Of a DNA stretch of 59,009 nucleotides, positions 1 through 7,431 are shown one piece after another (positions within the stretch are counted from its first letter, which is position 1; each line of letters begins with the position of its first letter). This DNA is from JAQUOA01 sp037443785. GTDB taxonomy: Bacteria; Bacteroidota; Ignavibacteria; UBA10030; UBA8401. The translations under genes were made by a program, and so were the position numbers. Under the pieces are notes generated by a model. It saw only the letters and a list, made by a program, of their open reading frames with translations. It was not told the DNA's origin and ran no database searches. Location: positions 1 through 59,009 of the forward strand of contig JBBINR010000022.1 of the NCBI GenBank assembly GCA_037443785.1, written 5' to 3'.

Positions 1-1
1 G

Positions 2-313
2 AAAGTGTGTTCGGAAGAAATTTTCGGTCCGGTGGTGACACTCCAGAATTTTTCTTCTGTCCAAGAAGCGGTTGTAGAGATAAATAATTCTCGATACGGA
101 TTGCAAGCGGGAATATTTTCTAACGATTTCAAAAATATTCAATACGCGTATAAATATCTTAATGTTGGCGGTGTTATCGTTAATGACTATCCAACGTTTC
201 GTGTTGATAATATGCCGTATGGCGGCGTAAAAGATTCAGGATTTGGGCGGGAAGGAATTCGATATGCGATTCAAGAAATGACAGAACCGAAACTGTTAGT
301 TTGGGATTTTTAA
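2..313 (+). CDS. Aldehyde dehydrogenase, C-terminal fragment (cut by window start)
   Basis: This is the last ~103 residues of an NAD(P)-dependent aldehyde dehydrogenase, an enzyme that oxidises aldehydes to acids. The frame is open to the left edge, so the real start lies outside the window. Visible family signatures are EEIFGPVV near the beginning (the conserved C-terminal block that contacts the cofactor) and the late segment PYGGVKDSGFGREG, the usual ALDH tail motif. The catalytic Cys and Glu lie upstream and cannot be checked, so the substrate (glutamate semialdehyde, succinate semialdehyde or another) cannot be assigned. It ends 64 bases before dnaE and on the same strand. Confidence 0.9.
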   Translation, partial: KVCSEEIFGPVVTLQNFSSVQEAVVEINNSRYGLQAGIFSNDFKNIQYAYKYLNVGGVIVNDYPTFRVDNMPYGGVKDSGFGREGIRYAIQEMTEPKLLVWDF

Positions 314-377
314 AATATATTTTGCCGTGACTCTACAGAAATTTTCACCGTTGTATCCCTTCATTTAAGAAAGACCA

Positions 378-3300
378 ATGTCGCAATATATTCATTTACA
401 TAATCACACCCATTATTCTTTGCTCGACGGCGCGGCCACAGTTGAAACGTTGCTGAAAGCTGCTGTGGACAATAACATGTCTGCAGTGGCGTTGACCGAT
501 CACGGTGTAATGTTCGGAGCGATTGAATTTTATAAAAAAGCAAAAAAGAAAAATGTTAAGCCTATCATCGGCTGTGAAGTATATATTCTCTCCAAAGGGA
601 GTCGGTTCACAAAATCGAAAGAAAAAGATGACGGAAATGATTTTCTTGCGGCCGAAGGAAAATCAAAACGAAAACGGGATTATCATCATTTAATATTACT
701 CTGCAAGAATGTTACCGGCTACAAAAACCTTTGCAGACTTGTAACGCTTGGGCATACTGAAGGATATTATTACAAACCGAGGATTGATTTTGAACTTCTT
801 TCACAGCATCACGAAGGATTAGTTTGTCTGTCGGCGTGTGCCGGAGGAGTTGTTTCTGCGCCGTTGATCAGTGGCGACTACGAGGAAGCGAAAGATGTTG
901 CAAAAATGTATCGCGATCTTTTCAGTGACGATTTTTATTTAGAACTTCAAGATCACGGAATTCCTGCCGAAAAAATTGTACTGCGCGATATTCCAAAAAT
1001 TGCAAAAGAATTGGACATCAAACTCATCGCGACGAATGATTGTCACTATATCAAACGAGAACATGCGATTGCGCATAACATCATGCTTCTCATTCCTGAA
1101 GCAAGTGCGAACGATGCGCCGGATATTTCTAATCTTCGCTACGGTACCGATCAACTTTATTTCAAAAGCGAAGCAGAGATGGTGGAGTTGTTCAAAGATT
1201 TTCCTGAAGCAATTGCGAATACGTTGGAAGTCGTTGGCAAATGCAATTTGGAATTAGATTTGAAAACCAATCACATGCCGAAGTTTCCGATTCCCGCCGA
1301 TGCCGGAGTTTCGACACTCGAAGAATATCTCGAAAAAATTTCATGGGAAGGATTACGAAAACGGTACAAAGAAATTACTCCCGAAATCGAAGCACGAATG
1401 CGTCACGAGCTTTCTGTTATCAACAACATGGGCTTTCCGGGGTATTTTTTGATTACGGCAGATTTTATTCATGCGGCTCGTGAACGGGGAGTGATGGTCG
1501 GTCCTGGTCGCGGCAGCGCGGCAGGAAGTATTGTTGCGTATTCAACTGGGATTACGAATGTCGATCCATTAAAATACGATCTTCTCTTTGAACGATTCCT
1601 GAACCCCGAACGTGTTTCGATGCCTGATATCGACATTGATTTTTCCGATTTAAAGCGCGGAGTAGTAATTGATTATGTTCGTGAGAAATACGGCGCGGAT
1701 TCCGTTGCACAGATCATTACGTTTGGAACGCTTTCATCAAAAGCTGTTTTAAAAGATGTTGCTCGTGTTCTTGGTATCCCGTTGCAAACAGTAGAATCGA
1801 TCACAAAACAAATTCCATCAAATCAAGGGAAGGTAATGCCGATTCAGGAAGCGCTTGATACGCTTGCTGAATTAAAATCATTCCGTGAAAGCAACGATCC
1901 AAAGATTCAACAATTGTTTGATGTCGGAAAAACGCTGGAAGGAATGAATCGAAATGCAGGAATGCATGCTGCCGGAGTCGTTATTGCACCCGGTCCGTTG
2001 ATCGATTACCTCCCAATGTACAAATCGCCGAATTCGGAATTGGTCACTCAATTCACGATGAAAGATCTGGAAGATGCCGGGTTGTTAAAAATGGATTTTC
2101 TCGGACTTCGAACACTGACGGTTATTGAGAATGCGCTTGACCTCATTAAAAAGAACCACGGTGTTGAGATTGACCTTGACAATCTTCCGGAACAGGATGA
2201 AAAAACATTCGAACTCTTCGGACACGGACAAACAGTTGCCGTCTTTCAGTTTGAAAGTTCTGGAATGCAAGATTGGCTTCGTAAATTAAAACCAACAGCA
2301 ATTACCGATCTTGTTGCAATGAATGCATTGTATCGTCCGGGCCCGATGGAAAATATCGGCGACTTTATTAAGCGTAAACACGGTCAAGCGCAAATCAGTA
2401 ATCTTCATCCGAAGATGGAGCCAATTCTTCGTGAGACGTACGGCATTATCGTTTATCAGGAACAGGTGATGCGAATTGCATCCGATATTGCAGGATTCTC
2501 TCTTGCCGAAGCCGATCTCATGCGTCGCGCGATGGGAAAAAAGAATAAAGAAGAGATGGCGCGGTTAAAAGGGAAATTTGTCGAGGGGGCAAAAGCCGTC
2601 AACAAAATTCCTGAAAAAACTTCCGGTGAAATTTATGATTTGATCGAAAAATTTGCATCCTACGGTTTCAATAAATCTCATTCGGTGGCCTATTCGATCG
2701 TTGCCTATCAAACGGCATATCTCAAAGCGCATTATCCTGCAGAATATATGGCGGCGACGCTGACGTCGGAAATTAACAACACGGACAAGATTGTGTTGTT
2801 CATCGACGACTGCCGAAAAATGGAAATCGAAGTTCTTCCTCCCGATGTTAACGAGAGCGATAAAGATTTCAATGTGACAAAAAATGGTATTCGTTTCGGA
2901 CTTGCCGCAATCAAAAATGTCGGCGTAAATGCCGTTGAAGCGATTGTCACTGCACGAAACGAAAAAGGGAAATTTACTTCGTTGTATGATTTTTGCACAA
3001 AGGTTGATCTTCACACAGCCAGCAAAAAAACGATTGAAGGTCTTGTGCTTGCCGGCGCCTTTGATACGCTGAATAAAAATCGTGCACAACTGTTGAAATC
3101 AATTGAACAGACTATTGCTGCGGCATCGAGTGCTCAAGAACATGCAGAGCGAGGACAAGATAGTTTATTCGGTGGTGATACAAAATCCGGCGCGAATATC
3201 ATGGCGATGCCGACACTTCCGAATATTCCAATGTGGAGCGATACCGAAAAACTTGCCAATGAAAAAGCAGTTCTCGGATTTTATGTTTCTGGACATCCGC

Positions 3301-3866
3301 TTTTGAAATATGAGAAAGAGATCAATGCTTTTGCGAATGTTCACCTTGGTGATGTGGAGGGTGTAAAGAACGGAACGGTGCGTGCCGGCGGAATCATTTC
3401 TTCGATTAAGAAAAAGATCGATAAAAAGGGAAATACGATGGCTTTCCTCACTATCGAGGATTTTACCGGAAAAGCGGAATGCATCGTGTTTGCTTCACTC
3501 TATAAAAAGAAAATGGAACTGCTGACGGAAGAAGCGATGATTCTTGTTGAAGGAAAAGGGGAAGTAAGCGGCGACATTATAAAGATTCTTGCCGACGACA
3601 TTAATCCTATCGATTCAATTCGCGAAAAATTTGGTAAAAAAATATTTCTCTTGCTCAATGCCGATGAAGTTACCGATATTACGCTCGGAAAGCTCCGCGA
3701 GTTGATGGAAAATAACCGCGGGAACTGCAACTGCTATTTTCATGTTGTTGGTAAGGAATTCCAAAAGCAACAAGTGTACGTTTCACGAAAATACAACGTA
3801 AACCTTTCCCCTGAATTTATGGAAGGTGTGAAAGAATTATTAGGATCAAATTCAATAAAATTTTAA
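378..3866 (+). CDS. dnaE: DNA polymerase III subunit alpha
   Basis: This is the catalytic subunit of the replicative DNA polymerase (1162 residues, normal for DnaE). The N-terminal PHP domain begins at once with the metal-binding pattern HLHNHTHYSLLDG (residues 6-18). The polymerase core carries GPGRGSAAGS near residue 375 and PDIDIDF near 415, the latter holding catalytic aspartates. Tandem helix-hairpin-helix sequence and an OB-fold region (about residues 1000-1085) follow. It is the DnaE1 type, without the internal exonuclease of PolC. The PHP histidines are retained, so PHP proofreading activity is possible but is only inferred. trxA follows after 13 bases with its own ribosome-binding site, suggesting co-transcription up to the terminator at 4220. 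Confidence 0.98.
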   Translation: MSQYIHLHNHTHYSLLDGAATVETLLKAAVDNNMSAVALTDHGVMFGAIEFYKKAKKKNVKPIIGCEVYILSKGSRFTKSKEKDDGNDFLAAEGKSKRKRDYHHLILLCKNVTGYKNLCRLVTLGHTEGYYYKPRIDFELLSQHHEGLVCLSACAGGVVSAPLISGDYEEAKDVAKMYRDLFSDDFYLELQDHGIPAEKIVLRDIPKIAKELDIKLIATNDCHYIKREHAIAHNIMLLIPEASANDAPDISNLRYGTDQLYFKSEAEMVELFKDFPEAIANTLEVVGKCNLELDLKTNHMPKFPIPADAGVSTLEEYLEKISWEGLRKRYKEITPEIEARMRHELSVINNMGFPGYFLITADFIHAARERGVMVGPGRGSAAGSIVAYSTGITNVDPLKYDLLFERFLNPERVSMPDIDIDFSDLKRGVVIDYVREKYGADSVAQIITFGTLSSKAVLKDVARVLGIPLQTVESITKQIPSNQGKVMPIQEALDTLAELKSFRESNDPKIQQLFDVGKTLEGMNRNAGMHAAGVVIAPGPLIDYLPMYKSPNSELVTQFTMKDLEDAGLLKMDFLGLRTLTVIENALDLIKKNHGVEIDLDNLPEQDEKTFELFGHGQTVAVFQFESSGMQDWLRKLKPTAITDLVAMNALYRPGPMENIGDFIKRKHGQAQISNLHPKMEPILRETYGIIVYQEQVMRIASDIAGFSLAEADLMRRAMGKKNKEEMARLKGKFVEGAKAVNKIPEKTSGEIYDLIEKFASYGFNKSHSVAYSIVAYQTAYLKAHYPAEYMAATLTSEINNTDKIVLFIDDCRKMEIEVLPPDVNESDKDFNVTKNGIRFGLAAIKNVGVNAVEAIVTARNEKGKFTSLYDFCTKVDLHTASKKTIEGLVLAGAFDTLNKNRAQLLKSIEQTIAAASSAQEHAERGQDSLFGGDTKSGANIMAMPTLPNIPMWSDTEKLANEKAVLGFYVSGHPLLKYEKEINAFANVHLGDVEGVKNGTVRAGGIISSIKKKIDKKGNTMAFLTIEDFTGKAECIVFASLYKKKMELLTEEAMILVEGKGEVSGDIIKILADDINPIDSIREKFGKKIFLLLNADEVTDITLGKLRELMENNRGNCNCYFHVVGKEFQKQQVYVSRKYNVNLSPEFMEGVKELLGSNSIKF

Positions 3867-3879
3867 ATAAGGAGATATC

Positions 3880-4203
3880 ATGAAACCTGTTGTTGTCACG
3901 GATGCAAATTTCAAAAACGAAGTGCTCGATTCTCAAACCCCGGTCTTGGTTGATTTTTGGGCAACCTGGTGTGGACCATGCAAAATGATTGCACCGATTG
4001 TTGAAGAACTTGCAGCTGAGTATAACGGTAAAATGAAATTTGGAAAGTTAGATGTTGATGCCAATCCTCAAGTTTCGATGCAGTTTGGTATTCGCAGCAT
4101 TCCAACATTGCTTGTTTTTAAAGGCGGCAAGGTAGTAGACCAAATTGTTGGTGCAATGCCAAAAAGAAATCTGGTTGAAAAAATCAGCCCTCATATGAAT
4201 TAA
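3880..4203 (+). CDS. trxA: Thioredoxin
   Basis: A cytosolic 107-residue thioredoxin that reduces protein disulfides using the canonical WCGPC active site (Cys31 and Cys34). The conserved cis-proline is in the IRSIPTLLVFKGG segment. Size and motifs are those of ordinary TrxA; no signal peptide is present. The start is preceded by a good Shine-Dalgarno (AAGGAG about 8 bases upstream). It lies 13 bases after dnaE and is followed by a strong intrinsic terminator, so it is probably the last gene of the dnaE unit. No thioredoxin reductase is in the window apart from the unrelated flavoprotein reductase at 6055. Confidence 0.97.
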   Translation: MKPVVVTDANFKNEVLDSQTPVLVDFWATWCGPCKMIAPIVEELAAEYNGKMKFGKLDVDANPQVSMQFGIRSIPTLLVFKGGKVVDQIVGAMPKRNLVEKISPHMN

Positions 4204-4219
4204 ACTAATAGTATTCAGC

Positions 4220-4252
4220 AAAACATCCCGCAATCGCGGGATGTTTTATTTT
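4220..4252 (+). terminator. Intrinsic terminator after trxA
   Basis: A perfect 12-bp stem (AAAACATCCCGC paired with GCGGGATGTTTT) closes a 4-base loop and runs into a T-rich tract. It ends dnaE-trxA transcription. The A-run on the left could also let it work weakly for the convergent sigma-factor gene whose 3' end is at 4265. Confidence 0.9.
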
Positions 4253-4264
4253 AAAGATGCGCTA

Positions 4265-4921
4265 TTAAATTTTTTGTAGAACAGCGTTGACAATTCTGTC
4301 ACAACGAGTTTGTGGGAAGGTAAAGAGTTCAAGTTCTTCAGAAAAATTCGAGAGTTGTGACTTAATTAAATCTTTAGCGCGATGCAATCGCACTTTTACA
4401 TTTTCGTTAGAAATATTCAAGCATTGAGCGGTTTCTTGAATACTCATTTTTTCTATTTCACGCAGAATAAAAACTGTTTTATAGGTAGAGGGAATTTTTT
4501 GAATGGCATTCTCAAGTATCGCTGCCAGTTCCTTCTGTAATAACTGTTTTTCCGGTGTCACCAAGTTTGCCGCAGTGGCAGCGTGTAATGGCACCGCTTC
4601 TGCTTTATCATTTTCCGAATAAGATTCGAACTTCGATTTTTTCTTTATCCGTCCAAGACTTTCGTTGATCATAATCCGGCACAACCATGTCGAAAATTTC
4701 GATTTGTATTTGAAATTCTTCAATTGTTGGTATGCTTTAATATATGTCTCTTGCATAACATCCTCGACTTCTTCTTCATCTTTTACGATAGAAATTCCGA
4801 TACGGTACAAGCGTTCGTTGTACCGTCGCATGAGTAGTTCATAATCGTTTTTCTTTCCATCCAAAATGGAACGAATGATTTGTTCATCGTGCATTTCAGC
4901 TGTAGGATTCCTTCGAATCAT
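4265..4921 (-). CDS. ECF-type RNA polymerase sigma factor
   Basis: A sigma-70 family factor of the extracytoplasmic-function class (about 218 residues). Region 2 is seen in YELLMRRYNERLYRIG through the DVMQETYIKAYQQL helix and FSTWLCRIMINE. Region 4 has the helix-turn-helix MSIQETAQCLNISNENVKVR. The linker between them is longer than usual. The start at 4921 is chosen because an AGG sits 7 bases upstream; 4927 is an in-frame alternative, and a longer extension to 4990 would run through the palindrome at 4951-4977 and is unlikely. No anti-sigma factor is adjacent. Divergent orientation from doxX-folE-reductase suggests it controls, or is co-controlled with, that operon (inference). Confidence 0.9.
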   Translation of the reverse strand: MIRRNPTAEMHDEQIIRSILDGKKNDYELLMRRYNERLYRIGISIVKDEEEVEDVMQETYIKAYQQLKNFKYKSKFSTWLCRIMINESLGRIKKKSKFESYSENDKAEAVPLHAATAANLVTPEKQLLQKELAAILENAIQKIPSTYKTVFILREIEKMSIQETAQCLNISNENVKVRLHRAKDLIKSQLSNFSEELELFTFPQTRCDRIVNAVLQKI

Positions 4922-4950
4922 TTCCATACCTATTAGATAAAAAATTTCAC

Positions 4951-4977
4951 AAAAGGTTACAATTATTGTAACCTTTT
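4951..4977. promoter_or_regulatory. 27-bp perfect palindrome, probable operator
   Basis: AAAAGGTTACAAT, a single T, then ATTGTAACCTTTT: two exactly complementary 13-base arms around one base. It sits in the divergent intergenic region, 30 bases upstream of the sigma-factor start and 56 bases upstream of doxX, where a repressor could control both directions. The TTACAA...TTGTAA core resembles MarR/OhrR-type operators (known family preference; the match here is only partial). A terminator reading is less likely because no gene is transcribed into it from the left on the plus strand. Confidence 0.6.
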
Positions 4978-5032
4978 TTTGATTACGCAATCTAATGAGA
5001 ACACCAACAACAATTTACTCAAAGGAGGCTGT

Positions 5033-5407
5033 ATGAACAACGAATTAAAAAATATTTGGAACATTCTTCGAATTACGTTTGGAATCGTTCCTATCGTCGC
5101 AGGTTTAGACAAATTTACCAATCTTCTCGTCCAATGGGACAAATATCTCAATCCGCAGGTACAATCAATGCTCCCAATTTCGGCGCACGTCTTCATGAGT
5201 ATCGTTGGGGCGATAGAGATAATGGCAGGGATTATCCTCTTGAAGTATACAAAACTTGGGAGTTACATCGTGTCTGCGTGGCTTGTATTAATTGCACTTG
5301 TTTTAATCACAGGCGGTATGTTCGATGTCGCCGTTCGCGATATTGTGATGGCTATTACCGCTTTTGTATTAGCAAAACTTACTGATCTTAAAGAACAAAC
5401 AGCATAA
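5033..5407 (+). CDS. DoxX-family membrane protein
   Basis: A 124-residue integral membrane protein with about four hydrophobic helices. The first carries the ITFGIVPIVAGLDKF pattern typical of DoxX-type proteins. The start at 5033 is fixed by a strong AAAGGAGG site about 6 bases upstream; the longer in-frame extension to 4979 starts at the palindrome edge and is rejected. The family is broadly linked to redox or thiol stress and quinone-related functions, but no specific activity can be read here. It is the first gene of a three-gene unit with folE (6-base gap) and a flavoprotein reductase. Confidence 0.8.
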   Translation: MNNELKNIWNILRITFGIVPIVAGLDKFTNLLVQWDKYLNPQVQSMLPISAHVFMSIVGAIEIMAGIILLKYTKLGSYIVSAWLVLIALVLITGGMFDVAVRDIVMAITAFVLAKLTDLKEQTA

Positions 5408-5413
5408 TATCTT

Positions 5414-6043
5414 ATGACAACGCAAACAATGTTAAAGCCTATTCGGATTGACACCCCATATCATGAAAGTTCTTCCGAAAAGATTGAAAAAATTATCCCG
5501 CATATTTCTGCTGTGTTAGAAATTTTGGGACTCAATCTGGAAGATGAAAGTATCCGTGATACACCTCGAAGAGTTGCGAAGATGTATATCGAGGAGGTTT
5601 TTAGCGGACTCAATCCTGAAGTAAAACCAAAAATCACGCTTTTCGAAAATACCTACGGATACAAAGAAATGCTTTTGGAAAAAGATATTACCTTCTTTTC
5701 CTATTGTGAACATCATCTTGTTCCGTTTTATGGGAAGGTCCACGTAGCATATTTTCCAAGACAACATGTTGTGGGTTTATCGAAACTTAATCGTTTGGTT
5801 CAGTATATCGCTAAGAAACCGCAGGTGCAGGAACGCCTGACGGTTCAAATTTGTGATGAATTACGAAGAGCATTACAAACGGAAGATGTTGCTGTTGTAT
5901 GTGAAGCAACGCATTTGTGTATTGCTTCGCGAGGTGTGGAAGATGTGAATAGTCTTACTCGAACTTCACACTTTGGTGGAAAGTTTGAGGAGAGAGAAAT
6001 TAAAAATGAATTTCTCCGACAAATTGAATCAACAAAATCTTGA
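5414..6043 (+). CDS. folE: GTP cyclohydrolase I (type IA)
   Basis: It converts GTP to 7,8-dihydroneopterin triphosphate, the first step towards folate and other pterins (209 residues). The zinc-binding CEHHLVPF motif is near residue 98, and the C-terminal CxxxRG-type block (EATHLCIASRGVEDVNS) supplies the other zinc cysteine and catalytic residues. KLNRLVQYIAKKPQVQERLT is the usual substrate-pocket segment. It lies between doxX and a pyridine-nucleotide reductase instead of with other folate genes. That is unusual for a housekeeping FolE and hints at a stress-linked pterin need (inference). Confidence 0.97.
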   Translation: MTTQTMLKPIRIDTPYHESSSEKIEKIIPHISAVLEILGLNLEDESIRDTPRRVAKMYIEEVFSGLNPEVKPKITLFENTYGYKEMLLEKDITFFSYCEHHLVPFYGKVHVAYFPRQHVVGLSKLNRLVQYIAKKPQVQERLTVQICDELRRALQTEDVAVVCEATHLCIASRGVEDVNSLTRTSHFGGKFEEREIKNEFLRQIESTKS

Positions 6044-6054
6044 AAGCAGGTAGT

Positions 6055-7233
6055 ATGGTTCATTATAAATATCTTATTATAGGTGGTGGGATGACAGCGG
6101 ATGCCGCAGTAAAGGGCATCCGACAAGTCAATAAGCATGATTCGATTGGACTTATCAGCAACGAAAATCATTTACCCTATAGCCGTCCGTTGTTATCGAA
6201 GGGACTTTGGAAGGGCGAGCCGCTAGAAAAAATTTGGATGGCAACACCAACTGAGAATGTAGGGCTTCATTTGTCGCGACGTGTGAAGAGTATTGATTCA
6301 GTGAAAAAACTTGTAGTAGATGACAAAGGAACGATTTATTCTTTCGGCAAACTTCTTCTGGCGACCGGCGGATCGGTTCGTCGACTGAACTTTAATGTGG
6401 ATGGAATTATTTACCTTCGCGCATTGGATGATTATCATAATCTAAAAGCCTTAACAGAGTACGGGAAAAAATTTGCTGTGATCGGTGGGGGATTTATTGG
6501 ATCTGAAATTGCTGCAGCCCTCGCAATGAATAATAAATCTGTCTCTATGACTTTCCCGGAAGATGGAATTGGTGCGCGCGTGTATCCTCCGGATCTTTCA
6601 AATTTTCTTAATGCATTTTATCAATCAAAAGGAGTTGAGGTTCTTTCAAAAGATGGTGTCAATAATATTGAGAAACATGATTCAAAATATATTGTCACAA
6701 CCGTAAGCGGAAAAAAGTTAGAAGTCGATGGAATTGTTGCCGGAATTGGAATGCAGCCGAATGTAGAGCTAGCACAATCTGCTGGATTGTTTGTTGGCAA
6801 CGGAATCTTTGTCGATGAATTTCTTAGAACATCGAATCACGATATTTATGCAGCAGGTGATGTTGCAAACTTTTTCAATCCATCATTGGAAAAGAGAATC
6901 CGGGTTGAACACGAAAACAATGCGGCTTTGATGGGTGAAATTGCGGGTCAAAATATGGCTGGTGGTAATCTGGCGTATCATCAGCTTCCGGCTTTCTATT
7001 CCGACCTTTTTGAGTTAGGATATGAAGCGATTGGAGAACTTGATTCTCGATTTGAAATCGTAGAGCAATGGAAGGAACAATTTCGCGAAGGAGTCATTTA
7101 TTATTTGAATCAAGGGCGTGTCCGAGGCGTGCTCTTATGGAATACATGGGGGCAAATTGATGCTGCACGAAATCTGATTGCCGAGAAAGGACCGTTCAAC
7201 GCAGAAAATATAAAAGGGAGATTGCCAGTCTAA
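6055..7233 (+). CDS. NAD(P)H-dependent FAD oxidoreductase (ferredoxin/rubredoxin reductase or AIF-like)
   Basis: A two-dinucleotide-domain flavoprotein of 392 residues. The FAD-binding GGG motif is at residues 10-12 (YLIIGGGMTADAA), the NAD(P)H-binding motif AVIGGGFIGSEIAA is near residue 140, and the second FAD contact AAGDVA is near 266. A C-terminal reductase domain follows (FYSDLFELGYEAIG onward). It resembles apoptosis-inducing-factor-like and rubredoxin or ferredoxin reductases that pass electrons to small iron-sulfur partners, but no such partner is encoded nearby. The ATG at 6055 is preferred over a TTG at 6040 that overlaps folE, because an AAAGCAGG lies upstream of it. It ends the doxX-folE unit. 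Confidence 0.88.
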   Translation: MVHYKYLIIGGGMTADAAVKGIRQVNKHDSIGLISNENHLPYSRPLLSKGLWKGEPLEKIWMATPTENVGLHLSRRVKSIDSVKKLVVDDKGTIYSFGKLLLATGGSVRRLNFNVDGIIYLRALDDYHNLKALTEYGKKFAVIGGGFIGSEIAAALAMNNKSVSMTFPEDGIGARVYPPDLSNFLNAFYQSKGVEVLSKDGVNNIEKHDSKYIVTTVSGKKLEVDGIVAGIGMQPNVELAQSAGLFVGNGIFVDEFLRTSNHDIYAAGDVANFFNPSLEKRIRVEHENNAALMGEIAGQNMAGGNLAYHQLPAFYSDLFELGYEAIGELDSRFEIVEQWKEQFREGVIYYLNQGRVRGVLLWNTWGQIDAARNLIAEKGPFNAENIKGRLPV

Positions 7234-7287
7234 AATTAAAAAAGAAATTATCTCAAAGGAATTAACACTGCAAAAGCTTGAGAAATC

Positions 7288-7317
7288 AATCCCACTCTGC
7301 GTGGGATTTTTTGTTTT
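7288..7317 (+). terminator. Intrinsic terminator after the doxX-folE-reductase operon
   Basis: An 8-bp stem AATCCCAC / GTGGGATT with a 5-base loop is followed by TTTTGTTTTT. It lies 55 bases after the reductase stop. Confidence 0.85.
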
Positions 7318-7324
7318 TCATTCA

Positions 7325-7353
7325 TTGAAAAAACCCGCTTTTTTCGTTATCTT
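7325..7353 (+). promoter_or_regulatory. Putative sigma-70 promoter for aspS
   Basis: TTGAAA (7325-7330), a 17-base spacer and TATCTT (7348-7353). Start of transcription would fall near 7360, giving a leader of about 70 bases that contains the hairpin at 7383. Confidence 0.5.
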
Positions 7354-7382
7354 TCTTACAGATAAGCAGTTTTCTTCAAAGT

Positions 7383-7408
7383 AATCCCTGCTTCAGGGAT
7401 TTTTTATT
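7383..7408 (+). terminator. Terminator-like hairpin in the aspS leader (possible attenuator)
   Basis: AATCCCTG / CAGGGATT forms an 8-bp stem with a 3-base loop, followed by a run of Ts. It is downstream of the putative promoter at 7325 and 24 bases before the aspS start, where a terminator would abort aspS transcripts. A second reading is that it is simply a tandem terminator of the upstream operon. Confidence 0.55.
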
Positions 7409-7431
7409 ATAAGGAAAGTTGTACACACGCT

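Noticed and set aside
378..3866. Several ORFs of 60-174 codons on both strands within dnaE, aspS, groEL, leuS and others
   Set aside because: They are shadows of strongly conserved genes, with no ribosome-binding sites or recognisable domains.
4951..4977. Intrinsic terminator reading of the AT-rich palindrome
   Set aside because: It has a T-run on the plus strand, but the gene to its left is on the minus strand, so no plus-strand transcript ends there; its divergent position favours an operator.
4922..4990. Longer start for the ECF sigma gene at 4990
   Set aside because: The added N-terminus is encoded by the palindrome and reads as an atypical hydrophobic segment; a start at 4921 or 4927 agrees with sigma-factor length and has a nearby AGG.
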